Positions 10,154-16,547 of a stretch of 17,452 nucleotides of DNA are shown in pieces. How positions within the stretch are numbered: position 1 is the first letter of the stretch; each line of letters opens with the position of its first letter. The position numbers were made by a program, and so were the translations under genes. The notes under the pieces are model-generated. The model worked only from the letters and a program-made list of their open reading frames with translations. It searched no databases and was not told the DNA's origin. The DNA is from Flavobacteriales bacterium (GTDB lineage: Bacteria; Bacteroidota; Bacteroidia; Flavobacteriales; Flavobacteriaceae): contig PAGT01000060.1 of the NCBI GenBank assembly GCA_002705485.1, positions 4,679 through 22,130 on the forward strand, in the 5' to 3' direction.

Positions 10154-10161
10154 TAGATTTG
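10154..10161 (+). promoter_or_regulatory. Possible -7 promoter element upstream of the TonB gene
   Basis: TAGATTTG matches the Bacteroidota -7 consensus TAnnTTTG and ends 10 nt before the TonB ATG. No TTG is seen at the expected -33 position, where the sequence is a T-run followed by a 13-A run (10134-10146). The resulting leader would be only a few nucleotides long. This is a single-element match in AT-rich DNA, so it is tentative. Confidence 0.35.
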
Positions 10162-10171
10162 TTTAGAACTT

Positions 10172-10870
10172 ATGCAAAGAAAAAAAAATCCAAAATCAGA
10201 CCTAAGAAAATACAGTGGTTTATTTTTAGCAGCTGGATTATGTCTAATATTATTTATTTCCTGGCAAGCAATTGAGTTCAAGTCTTATGAAAGACAATAT
10301 GATTTGGAGTCCTTAAATGTTGAGGACGACGATGATGAAGAAATTCCAATTACTGAGCAAATAAAAACACCTCCTCCTCCTCCTCCTCCTCCAGCTCCTG
10401 AAATAATTGAAGTTGTTGAAGATGAGGAAGAAATTGAAGAAACAATAATTGAGTCAACTGAAACGGATCAAGAGGAAATTGTTGAAGAAGTAGAGGTTTT
10501 AGAAGAGGAACTTGATGTTGATGTTCCTTTTGCTATCATTGAGGATGTTCCCCTTTTCCCAGGATGTGAGAGAGTTTCAAAATCGGAAAGAAGAAAATGT
10601 TTTCAAGAACAAATCCAAAAACATATTAGTAAAAATTTTAGGTACCCTGAAATAGCTCAAGAAATGGGAATCCAAGGAAGAGTTTTTGTACAGTTTATGA
10701 TTGGTAAAGATGGGAATATTAGTGGAATTCGAACCAGAGGTCCGGATAAAAATTTAGAAAAGGAAGCCAATAGAATTATATCAAAATTGCCAAGAATGAC
10801 CCCTGGAAAACAACGCGGGCGACCTGTGAGGGTTCCGTTTAGTATACCGATTACTTTTAGATTACAATAG
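10172..10870 (+). CDS. TonB-family energy transducer
   Basis: This 232-residue protein has the TonB layout: a short basic cytoplasmic N-terminus, one inner-membrane helix (about 15-31, SGLFLAAGLCLILFISW), an acidic and proline-rich periplasmic spacer (an eight-Pro run at about 67-74 followed by long Glu/Asp stretches), and a C-terminal TonB domain (about 125-232). That domain contains the Bacteroidota-type PLFPGCE and RRKCFQE segments, FRYPEIAQEMGIQGRVFVQF, IGKDGNISGI and a terminal PITFRLQ. It should couple the proton-motive force, through ExbB/ExbD encoded elsewhere, to TonB-dependent outer-membrane transporters. A 46-nt gap containing a possible -7 element separates it from the vanZ-like gene. 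The run of identical proline codons is described as a repeat. Confidence 0.93.
   Translation: MQRKKNPKSDLRKYSGLFLAAGLCLILFISWQAIEFKSYERQYDLESLNVEDDDDEEIPITEQIKTPPPPPPPPAPEIIEVVEDEEEIEETIIESTETDQEEIVEEVEVLEEELDVDVPFAIIEDVPLFPGCERVSKSERRKCFQEQIQKHISKNFRYPEIAQEMGIQGRVFVQFMIGKDGNISGIRTRGPDKNLEKEANRIISKLPRMTPGKQRGRPVRVPFSIPITFRLQ
10370..10390 (+). repeat. (CCT)7 trinucleotide tract inside the TonB spacer
   Basis: Seven uninterrupted CCT codons followed by CCA encode the eight-proline run of the TonB-like protein. The tract is strikingly pure for an AT-rich genome. Because the unit is three bases, slippage would change the spacer length without breaking the frame. Confidence 0.9.
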
Positions 10871-10891
10871 GATATCATACTGAAATTTATA

Positions 10892-10921
10892 TTGTTTTTT
10901 GTCACATTTGCATTAAATTTG
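10892..10921 (+). promoter_or_regulatory. Promoter of the ctaB-cox operon
   Basis: A TTG at 10892-10894 and TAAATTTG at 10914-10921 are separated by 19 nt. This matches the Bacteroidota primary sigma factor pattern (TTG, 17-23 nt, TAnnTTTG). The ctaB ATG begins 14 nt after the -7 box. The intergenic region lies between the TonB stop and ctaB, where a new transcription unit would be expected. Confidence 0.75.
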
Positions 10922-10934
10922 CCTGCTTATATTT

Positions 10935-11849
10935 ATGGCAAAAATTTTACAGTCACATCATACTTTGTCAAATAGCGTTAAGACTATTATCTCAGATTTT
11001 TTCGAACTAACTAAAGCAAGGTTAGCTATCAGCGTAGTTTTTTCAGCCTTAGCGGGTTACCTTATTGCGGTTGGCGAAATAAATTTAAATATTATTTTTT
11101 TATTGGTTACAGGAGGTTTTTGCATGGTTGGATCTTCAAACATCTTTAATCAAATAATTGAAAAAGATTCTGACGCTCTAATGAATAGAACAAAAAATAG
11201 ACCAATTCCTACAGGAAGAGTATCAATTAATTCAGCTTTCTTTATTGCTGTTTTACTTACATTAATTGGACTGATTGCATTGTACAGAATAAATGCTTAC
11301 ACTGCTCTATTTGGATCAATTTCGATATTCATTTATGCTTGTATTTACACTCCTCTAAAAATAAAGACACCGCTTTCTGTTTTTGTTGGGGCTGTTCCAG
11401 GAGCTATCCCTTTTATGCTAGGCTGGGTTGCCGCTAGAAACGAATTTGGGATAGAAGCCATTACATTATTTTCAATACAGTTTTTTTGGCAGTTTCCTCA
11501 TTTTTGGTCTTTGGGTTGGATTTTACATGAAGATTACGAAAAAGCAGGAATTAATTTATTACCAACCAAAAAAAAGGACAGATCTTCCGCTCTTCAAACA
11601 GTACTTTACACGATTTGGATGATTATGATTTGCATGTTACCTGTTAGTGGGCTCACAGGTGAGTTACGTTTATCTGTTTTTTCAGCTTTTTTTATTGGAA
11701 TTATTGGGATTGTGATGTTATTTTTTTCAATATCGTTATATAAAAAAATGACGACTGACTCTGCTAAAAAATTATTTACTGCAAGTGTGGTTTGTTTGAC
11801 CCTAGTTCAAATTATCTTTATCATTGACAAATACTTTATATGGAATTAA
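10935..11849 (+). CDS. ctaB: Protoheme IX farnesyltransferase (heme O synthase)
   Basis: This 304-residue UbiA-superfamily membrane enzyme (also named CyoE) adds a farnesyl group to heme b to make heme O, the precursor of heme A in aa3-type oxidases. The first aspartate-rich prenyl-diphosphate/Mg site is at about residues 69-90 (NQIIEKDSDALMNRTKNRP). Next come the YTPLKIKTPLSVFVGAVPGA loop (about 135-155) and the second conserved region, WQFPHFWSLGWILHEDYEKAG (about 185-206), followed by NLLP. About eight or nine hydrophobic helices are visible. It follows a well-formed promoter, and its last 10 nt overlap the next gene, which encodes a subunit III-like protein. Its place at the head of the oxidase cluster fits a role in heme supply. 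Confidence 0.96.
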   Translation: MAKILQSHHTLSNSVKTIISDFFELTKARLAISVVFSALAGYLIAVGEINLNIIFLLVTGGFCMVGSSNIFNQIIEKDSDALMNRTKNRPIPTGRVSINSAFFIAVLLTLIGLIALYRINAYTALFGSISIFIYACIYTPLKIKTPLSVFVGAVPGAIPFMLGWVAARNEFGIEAITLFSIQFFWQFPHFWSLGWILHEDYEKAGINLLPTKKKDRSSALQTVLYTIWMIMICMLPVSGLTGELRLSVFSAFFIGIIGIVMLFFSISLYKKMTTDSAKKLFTASVVCLTLVQIIFIIDKYFIWN

Positions 11850-12418
11850 ATCAAGATGAAATTCGTTTAAAAACTATAAAAGCAAAAAAAATGATGTTGC
11901 TTTTCTGTCTTTTAAGTATCTCAATGACCTTTGCAGGACTGACCAGTGCTTATATTGTTAGTAAAGCTCGTCCAGATTGGTTAAAGGATTTTGATTTGCC
12001 TTTAAGTTTCACGATAAGTACAATAATTATTATTTTAAGTAGCTTATCTATGTGGCTCGCAAAGAAGTCTGTATTTAAAAATGAGATCAAAAATGCAAAT
12101 AAATGGTTATTAATTACGTTTTCACTGGCTATATTTTTTATTTTTTTACAAATCTCAGGATTTAACTCAATAATCAATCAAGGTTATTTTTTTACTGGAG
12201 CTCAAAGCACAGTAACAACTTCTTTTTTATATGTACTAACAGCCCTTCATTTGCTACACCTATTTGCTGGTTTAATTGTATTGATTGTTGTTCTTGCTAA
12301 TAATCATAAAGAAAAATACATCAAGGAAAAATTGGGTTTTGAACTAGCTGTTACTTTTTGGCATTTTCTTGGGGGGCTTTGGTTGTATTTATTTGTGTTT
12401 TTATATTTCTTTAGATAG
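11840..12418 (+). CDS. Short cytochrome c oxidase subunit III-like protein
   Basis: This 192-residue membrane protein of the COX3/CtaE superfamily has about five membrane helices (about 17-37, 50-70, 85-105, 122-148 and 168-191). Family signatures are FAGLTSAYIVS in the first helix, GAQSTVTTSFLYVLTALHLL with the following HLFAGLIVL, and FWHFLGGLWLYLFVFLYFF at the C-terminus, corresponding to the YWHFVDxVW motif of classical subunit III. It lacks the first two helices of mitochondrial-type COX3, as many bacterial versions do. It overlaps the 3' end of ctaB by 10 nt and is followed by a second, longer subunit III gene. Tandem coxIII genes of this kind are usual in Bacteroidota. It could be either a structural subunit or an assembly paralogue. 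Confidence 0.9.
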   Translation: MELNQDEIRLKTIKAKKMMLLFCLLSISMTFAGLTSAYIVSKARPDWLKDFDLPLSFTISTIIIILSSLSMWLAKKSVFKNEIKNANKWLLITFSLAIFFIFLQISGFNSIINQGYFFTGAQSTVTTSFLYVLTALHLLHLFAGLIVLIVVLANNHKEKYIKEKLGFELAVTFWHFLGGLWLYLFVFLYFFR

Positions 12419-12428
12419 TAAAAATATG

Positions 12429-12436
12429 TAACTTTG
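12429..12436 (+). promoter_or_regulatory. Possible internal -7 promoter element upstream of the long subunit III gene
   Basis: TAACTTTG fits TAnnTTTG and ends 20 nt before the ATG of the next gene, in a 38-nt gap. No TTG lies 17-23 nt upstream, so support comes from one element only. It may provide extra transcription of the downstream oxidase genes. Confidence 0.35.
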
Positions 12437-12456
12437 TATTGAATAATTATTTTTAA

Positions 12457-13437
12457 ATGAGTTCAACAATTTCATCATCATTACAAGAGGAAGATTTATG
12501 GGGAGGTGGCAATAAGCCTTTTAAAGCCAGCTATGGAAAACTGATGATGTGGTTTTTTATTGTGTCAGATGCACTGACTTTCTCAGGATTCTTGGTTGCT
12601 TATGGCTTTTCAAGGTTCAAAAATATTGATTCATGGCCTATCGCTGACGAAGTTTTTACTCATTTCCCTTTTTTACACGGAGTTGATGCTCCAATGTACT
12701 ATGTAGCATTAATGACTTTTATTCTGATCTTTTCATCAGTCACGATGGTATTAGCAGTTGATGCAGGGCATCACATGGACAAAAAAAAGGTAGTATTTTA
12801 TATGGCATTGACCATTGTTGGAGGTGCGATTTTCGTTGGATCACAAGCATGGGAGTGGAATAATTTTATCAGAGGTGAGTACGGTGCTTTGGAGACTAAA
12901 GGTGGACAGATTTACCAGTTTGAAAATTTAAACTCTGGTAAAAGGGTAGCTTTAAAAGATTTTACTATTAGTGATCCAAAATTAAGGTCTCAGCACGAAA
13001 GTAAAAATGGAATATGGTTTACCAATGAATCTAGTTTACCAAGTTTCACTGTTGAAGAAGTCATAACTGGTTTTAAATCTAATGACGACTTGATAATCAA
13101 AACTGAAAAAATTGATGAAAAAGGACATAAGATTAGATTGTCAAGGGAAGAGTCGTTAGTTAAAATCAAACAGGCAAAGTATGTTGTTGAGGGTGCCAAT
13201 TTGATCAGGAACGAATATGGTAATAGGCTTTTTGCTGACTTCTTTTTTTTCATTACTGGGTTTCACGGATTCCATGTTTTCTCTGGTGTAATAATAAATA
13301 TCATTATTTTCTTCAATGTATTAATTGGTACTTATGAAAGAAGAGGTCATTATGAGATGGTTGAAAAAGTTGGATTATACTGGCATTTTGTAGATTTAGT
13401 TTGGGTATTTGTTTTCACATTTTTCTATCTAGTATAA
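12457..13437 (+). CDS. Cytochrome c oxidase subunit III (long form with loop insertion)
   Basis: This 326-residue COX3-family protein is a structural subunit of a heme-copper oxidase. Helices are seen at about 28-50 (MMWFFIVSDALTFSGFLVAY), 79-103, 110-131 (ending GSQAWEW), 254-285 (FFFFITGFHGFHVFSGVI) and 303-326 (GLYWHFVDLVWVFVFTFFYL). The HGFHVFSG and YWHFVDLVW motifs are diagnostic. Between the third and fourth helices lies a soluble stretch of about 115 residues (about 139-253) rich in Lys, Glu and Ser, where ordinary subunit III has a short loop. Standard topology would place it in the periplasm (inference). I recall that flavobacterial subunit III proteins are generally of this length. 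coxIV follows after 11 nt. Subunits I and II are not in the window. Confidence 0.93.
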   Translation: MSSTISSSLQEEDLWGGGNKPFKASYGKLMMWFFIVSDALTFSGFLVAYGFSRFKNIDSWPIADEVFTHFPFLHGVDAPMYYVALMTFILIFSSVTMVLAVDAGHHMDKKKVVFYMALTIVGGAIFVGSQAWEWNNFIRGEYGALETKGGQIYQFENLNSGKRVALKDFTISDPKLRSQHESKNGIWFTNESSLPSFTVEEVITGFKSNDDLIIKTEKIDEKGHKIRLSREESLVKIKQAKYVVEGANLIRNEYGNRLFADFFFFITGFHGFHVFSGVIINIIIFFNVLIGTYERRGHYEMVEKVGLYWHFVDLVWVFVFTFFYLV

Positions 13438-13448
13438 TTTTTTAAAAA

Positions 13449-13832
13449 ATGGATGATAACACACACAAATTAGAAATTTTTAGAGGTTTATGGAAGTTTA
13501 AATCAAATCAACACAAGATATGGGGAGTTTTATTTTTCCTTTCAGTTGTTACAATAATTGAAGTTGCTTTGGGTATTGTTAAGCCTGAAATATTAATGAA
13601 TACCTTTCTTTCTACCAAACTAATAAATTGGATCTTTATTATTTTAACTTTAGTTAAAGCTTACTACATTGCTTGGGATTTTATGCATTTAAGGGATGAA
13701 AAAAGTGGTTTACAGGCTTCTATAGTAATAACCTTAATATTTTTAATCGCATATTTAGTCTTTATCTTAGTGGTTGAGGGAAATTACATTTACGATGTTA
13801 TGTATGAAGGGTTTGTTAGTTGGGATTTCTAA
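13449..13832 (+). CDS. Cytochrome c oxidase subunit IV family protein
   Basis: This 127-residue protein has three membrane helices, at about 23-45 (IWGVLFFLSVVTIIEVALGI), 56-77 (LINWIFIILTLVKAYYIAWDF) and 86-109 (ASIVITLIFLIAYLVFILVV). AYYIAWDFMHLRDEKSGL links helices two and three and resembles the KAxxxxxxFMHL pattern of prokaryotic COX4/CyoD-type subunits. Its place right after subunit III supports the call. This small subunit is non-catalytic and is thought to help stabilise the oxidase. An AT-only palindrome (13437-13450) runs into the start codon but probably reflects base composition. Confidence 0.9.
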   Translation: MDDNTHKLEIFRGLWKFKSNQHKIWGVLFFLSVVTIIEVALGIVKPEILMNTFLSTKLINWIFIILTLVKAYYIAWDFMHLRDEKSGLQASIVITLIFLIAYLVFILVVEGNYIYDVMYEGFVSWDF

Positions 13833-13854
13833 TTGACTTAAATTTCTTTTTTAT

Positions 13855-14487
13855 ATGAGAAAGTACATAGTTCTTACTATTCTTTTCGTTTTACCACTAA
13901 TTGTTTATCTCTTTTTTGCATCTGGAATTAATAATTTTGCCAAACTTCCTGTCGTCACTCAAGATGTAATGGAAATATCCGGAATTTCCAATGAGAGCAT
14001 AAAAAATAAAATTACAATTTTAGGTTTTTTTGGTAAAAATGTTAAGGATAGGTATGGAGATGCTGGAAATCTAAATCAAGAAATATATAAAAGATTTCAT
14101 GAATTTGTTGATTTTCAGTTCATCATATTACAACCCCCTGGAACAAAACAATTAACAGATGATTTGCTTTTGGAACTCAATAGATTGACACAAACTAATT
14201 TTAAAAACTGGAAATTTGTAAGTTTAAGCGAGAAAGATTTAGTGAAAGTGTTTGAAAGTCTCAAAACAAATTTGAAGTTGGAATCTGATTTAGGCACTTC
14301 ACATGTATTTATAATCGACAGAGATGGTAATCTTAGAGGAAGGGATGATAGTAATGGTGTAAAGTTTGGATATGATTCAAGATTTGTAGCAGACATAAAC
14401 AATAATATGGTTGATGATGTGAAGGTAATTCTAGCGGAATATAGAATGGCTTTAAAAAAGAACAACATTTATAAAGGAAAGTTATAG
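13855..14487 (+). CDS. SCO/thioredoxin-fold-like membrane-anchored protein lacking cysteines
   Basis: This 210-residue protein has an N-terminal membrane anchor (about 4-22, IVLTILFVLPLIVYLFFA) and a periplasmic domain that resembles a thioredoxin/SCO fold: strand ITILGFFGKN at about 53-62, a central FQFIILQPPG strand, then SHVFIIDRDGNLRGR and a C-terminal helix. There is no cysteine in the whole protein. Where SCO proteins carry CxxxC, this one reads FGKNVKDRYGD, and its His lies three residues closer to the IID strand than the copper-binding His of SCO. It should therefore not bind copper by the SCO ligand set or do thiol exchange. It overlaps the intact SCO gene by 1 nt (TAGTG), which suggests a partner or assembly role in oxidase maturation (inference). 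Similar unnamed proteins are common at this position in Flavobacteriia, to my recollection. Confidence 0.75.
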   Translation: MRKYIVLTILFVLPLIVYLFFASGINNFAKLPVVTQDVMEISGISNESIKNKITILGFFGKNVKDRYGDAGNLNQEIYKRFHEFVDFQFIILQPPGTKQLTDDLLLELNRLTQTNFKNWKFVSLSEKDLVKVFESLKTNLKLESDLGTSHVFIIDRDGNLRGRDDSNGVKFGYDSRFVADINNNMVDDVKVILAEYRMALKKNNIYKGKL

Positions 14488-15185
14488 TGAAAAAATATTC
14501 GTATGTAGGAATATCTTTTATCATTCTTGTTTTTGGGATTTGGTTTTTCCCCAAGATAATGGACAGAATTGATCAAAGTGCTGTAAGTTATGATAAGAGA
14601 TTGGACAACTTTAAAGATTTGAGCTTTGTTAAGTTGAATGATATCAAAAGAAAAGTGCCTGGTTTTGTTTTTTTGAATCAGGATAGTATTTATGTCAGCA
14701 ATGAGGATTTTTTAGGCAAGGTTTTTGTCGTAGAATTCTTTTTTACAAGATGCCCTTCAATATGTATTGAAATGAATAAAAACATGAAAATTTTGGATAA
14801 TGAATTTGGTTACAGGGATGACTTTGGTATCGCGTCATTTACGATAGATCCAGAAAATGACACCCCAAAAACTTTAAAAGAATATTCAGAATTTATTGAT
14901 GTTAAATCAAAAAATTGGCATTTTTTGACAGGTAATATCAAAGATATTTATGAACTATCTAATTCAGGTTTCAATATTTTCTCTTCAATTAATCCCAATG
15001 TTGCTGGAGGTTTTGAGCACCAAGGTTTCTTTGCATTAATTGATAAGAATGGGTTTTTAAGATCAAGAGAAAATGGCATGGGTTCACCATTAGTTTATTA
15101 TTTAGGTATTAATGATGAAAAATCAAAATTACAAGGAATTGACATGATAAAAGAAGATATAAGAAAATTATTAGAAAATGAATAA
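14487..15185 (+). CDS. SCO family copper chaperone for cytochrome oxidase
   Basis: This 232-residue protein has a membrane anchor (about 5-22, SYVGISFIILVFGIWFFP) and a periplasmic SCO1/SenC domain. The copper-binding motif is CPSIC (C89 and C93) in EFFFTRCPSICIEM. The third ligand is H178 in FEHQGFFALIDKNG, spaced from the LID strand as in other SCO proteins. The FTIDPENDTPKTLKEY segment (about 115-135) is also family-typical. SCO proteins deliver copper to the CuA centre of subunit II or reduce its cysteines. The start is a GTG overlapping the stop of the cysteine-free paralogue (TAGTG), and the 3' end overlaps the DUF420 gene by 8 nt (ATGAATAA). Both overlaps point to coupled synthesis within the oxidase assembly module. 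Confidence 0.93.
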   Translation: MKKYSYVGISFIILVFGIWFFPKIMDRIDQSAVSYDKRLDNFKDLSFVKLNDIKRKVPGFVFLNQDSIYVSNEDFLGKVFVVEFFFTRCPSICIEMNKNMKILDNEFGYRDDFGIASFTIDPENDTPKTLKEYSEFIDVKSKNWHFLTGNIKDIYELSNSGFNIFSSINPNVAGGFEHQGFFALIDKNGFLRSRENGMGSPLVYYLGINDEKSKLQGIDMIKEDIRKLLENE

Positions 15186-15768
15186 AGATTCAAAGTTTTA
15201 CAATATTTTAATATGGATTATTTCCGTACTGGTCCCAATAGTTGTTGCATTGTTGCTTTTTATAAAATGGGAATATGATAAATTAATTTTTAATTTGAGG
15301 ATGCCAAATTCTGATCCAATAGTATTGTTAGAAAACTTGCCTATCGTAAAATCTTTGACTTTTCTTCCCCCGATTTATGCCACAATAAATGGCATTACAG
15401 CTCTTTTGTTGGTAGCTGCGGTATATTTTATTAAAAATGGAAAAAGAAGAATTCATGAAAACTTGATGAAGACCTGTATTGGTTTATCTCTCTTATTTTT
15501 GATAATGTATATAGCTTACCATATTACCTCTGACCCAACCCCTTTTGGAGGTTCAGGTTTCATTGCCTTCATGTATTTTTTTATTCTAATTACGCATATA
15601 TTATTATCAGTAATTGTTATTCCTTTGGTTTTGGTAACTTATCTAAAGGCTTTCAAGTCAGACTTTGTATCTCATAAAAAAATAGCTAGAATTACTTTTC
15701 CTGTTTGGTTGTATGTTGCTGTAACTGGAGTTGTCGTATATTTAATGATTTCGCCGTATTATTCATGA
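15178..15768 (+). CDS. DUF420 (CtaM-like) oxidase assembly membrane protein
   Basis: This 196-residue protein has about five membrane helices (about 8-29, 56-84, 95-115, 126-155 and 171-192). DUF420 features include PIYATINGITALLLVAAVYF, KNGKRRIHENLMKT, LFLIMYIAYHIT, THILLSVIVIPLVL and the C-terminal ARITFPVWLYVAVTGVVVYL. Histidines near the membrane ends (in RIHENL, AYHIT, THILL and SHKK) are candidate metal or heme ligands (inference). The DUF420 protein CtaM of Staphylococcus aureus is needed for aa3-type oxidase function, and the location here beside SCO and cox genes fits the same role. It overlaps SCO by 8 nt upstream and the small CxxC gene by 4 nt downstream (ATGA). Confidence 0.88.
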   Translation: MNKDSKFYNILIWIISVLVPIVVALLLFIKWEYDKLIFNLRMPNSDPIVLLENLPIVKSLTFLPPIYATINGITALLLVAAVYFIKNGKRRIHENLMKTCIGLSLLFLIMYIAYHITSDPTPFGGSGFIAFMYFFILITHILLSVIVIPLVLVTYLKAFKSDFVSHKKIARITFPVWLYVAVTGVVVYLMISPYYS

Positions 15769-15944
15769 TTAACGATTTGATTTATAGTTTTCAATGTGCA
15801 ATGTGTAGAGCGGTACTGGAATCAGGCGCCGATCAAAAAACAGCAGAAAGTCTCAATGATGGAATTGTTTATTTAATGATAATCCCTTACGTATTGGGCT
15901 TTGTAACAGTTGTTTTTTTGTATTTAAGATTCTTTAAAAAATAA
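15765..15944 (+). CDS. Small CxxC single-span membrane protein of the cox cluster
   Basis: This 59-residue protein begins MINDLIYSFQCAMCRAVL. It has one membrane helix (about 37-56, YLMIIPYVLGFVTVVFLYL) preceded by a short soluble part containing C-A-M-C at residues 11-14 and the segment SLNDGIVYLMIIPY. The chosen ATG overlaps the DUF420 stop by 4 nt (ATGA). An upstream in-frame ATG at 15705 would add 20 residues (MVVCCCNWSCRIF...) that are only the DUF420 coding sequence read in another frame, so it is rejected. I recall similar small CxMC proteins at the end of this cluster in other Bacteroidota, often with a signal-peptide-like N-terminus that is absent or very short here. Function is unknown. 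A copper- or thiol-handling role in oxidase assembly is inference from the motif and neighbours. Confidence 0.8.
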   Translation: MINDLIYSFQCAMCRAVLESGADQKTAESLNDGIVYLMIIPYVLGFVTVVFLYLRFFKK

Positions 15945-16129
15945 ATTTTTTATATTAGTAATATGTATAACAAGGATCTATGTAATAAATATGTTTTAAG
16001 ATTTTTTAATTGAATGTGAAAATGTTTTTATAATTTAAAATAAATAGATGGTAAACTCTTAAACAATAACTGAGATGATAAAAGGCGTTGTAGTTATATC
16101 TAATGGCAAAAATGAATTAATTAAATAAA
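15945..16129. other. Intergenic region between the cox cluster and padR
   Basis: This 185-nt AT-rich gap separates the oxidase cluster from the regulatory module. It holds an all-A/T inverted repeat around the last cox-cluster stop (15935-15952, 8-bp arms and 2-nt loop), too weak to call a terminator. It also holds a 17-codon reading frame (16075-16128) ending 1 nt before padR. I found no clear TAnnTTTG box for padR and no RNA gene. Confidence 0.6.
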
Positions 16130-16456
16130 TTGAGCACAGAAAATTTTAACACCCAAATTAGAAAAGGTTTACTTGAATTTTGTGTTTTACAAATTATTTC
16201 AAAAGAAGAGTTATTTACTTCCGAAATTATTAAAGAGTTAAAAAATTCTAAAATAATTGTTGCCGAAGGAACTATTTATCCTCTTTTGAATAGACTTAAA
16301 AAACTTGGATATGTAAATCATAATTGGCGAGAATCAACACTTGGCCCACCTAGAAAATACTACTCAGTTACTTATGAGGGCATTCTTCATCTTAAAAATT
16401 TAGAAATTTCTTGGAAAGAAATAGAATCTTCTATAAAAAAGCTATTAAAAAATTAA
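16130..16456 (+). CDS. PadR-family transcriptional regulator
   Basis: This 108-residue protein has the winged-helix PadR core. The N-terminal helix IRKGLLEFCVLQII (about 10-23) precedes the recognition region FTSEIIKELKNSK and the strongly typical segment VAEGTIYPLLNRLKKLGYV (about 43-61). The wing follows, with ESTLGPPRKYYSVTYEG (about 68-84), and a C-terminal dimerisation helix ends the protein. PadR proteins of this short group act as dimeric repressors, often of membrane-protein genes beside them. The start is TTG. An in-frame stop at 16118-16120 and the good N-terminal match to related proteins (MSTENFNTQIRKG) leave no other choice. Its likely target is the downstream gene pair or its own promoter. 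The ligand cannot be inferred. Confidence 0.93.
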   Translation: MSTENFNTQIRKGLLEFCVLQIISKEELFTSEIIKELKNSKIIVAEGTIYPLLNRLKKLGYVNHNWRESTLGPPRKYYSVTYEGILHLKNLEISWKEIESSIKKLLKN

Positions 16457-16478
16457 AAAGTTTTTTACAATTATGATT

Positions 16479-16506
16479 GTTTAATAATTATCTAATTATT
16501 TGAAAC
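16479..16506. repeat. Imperfect AT-rich inverted repeat downstream of padR
   Basis: GTTT-AATAATTA and TAATTATT-(TG)-AAAC flank a 2-nt centre, giving 8 paired bases, a 2-nt bulge and 4 more pairs. It lies 23 nt after the padR stop, in a 141-nt intergenic region. It could be a weak terminator-like hairpin or a DNA-binding site, or chance in AT-rich DNA. Confidence 0.35.
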
Positions 16507-16547
16507 ATGCTTTTAATATGTTCATAGTAATTAAAATTGTAGTTATT

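Noticed and set aside
13437..13450. Palindrome ATTTTTTAAAAAAT before coxIV
   Set aside because: It is a homopolymer T/A junction inside an operon, expected from composition, and it runs into the start codon.
15705..15764. Upstream ATG extending the small CxxC protein by 20 residues
   Set aside because: The extension reads MVVCCCNWSCRIF, an out-of-frame translation of the conserved DUF420 C-terminus. The ATG at 15765 gives a clean 4-nt overlap.
15935..15952. AT-only inverted repeat at the end of the cox cluster as a rho-independent terminator
   Set aside because: The stem has no G or C, a 2-nt loop and overlaps the stop codon. In this base composition it may be chance.
16505..16521. ACAT-N9-ATGT as a PadR operator
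   Set aside because: The half-site order and spacing differ from the ATGT-N8-ACAT arrangement known for PadR, and the arms are only 5 bp. The 16-bp palindrome at 16558 is a better candidate.
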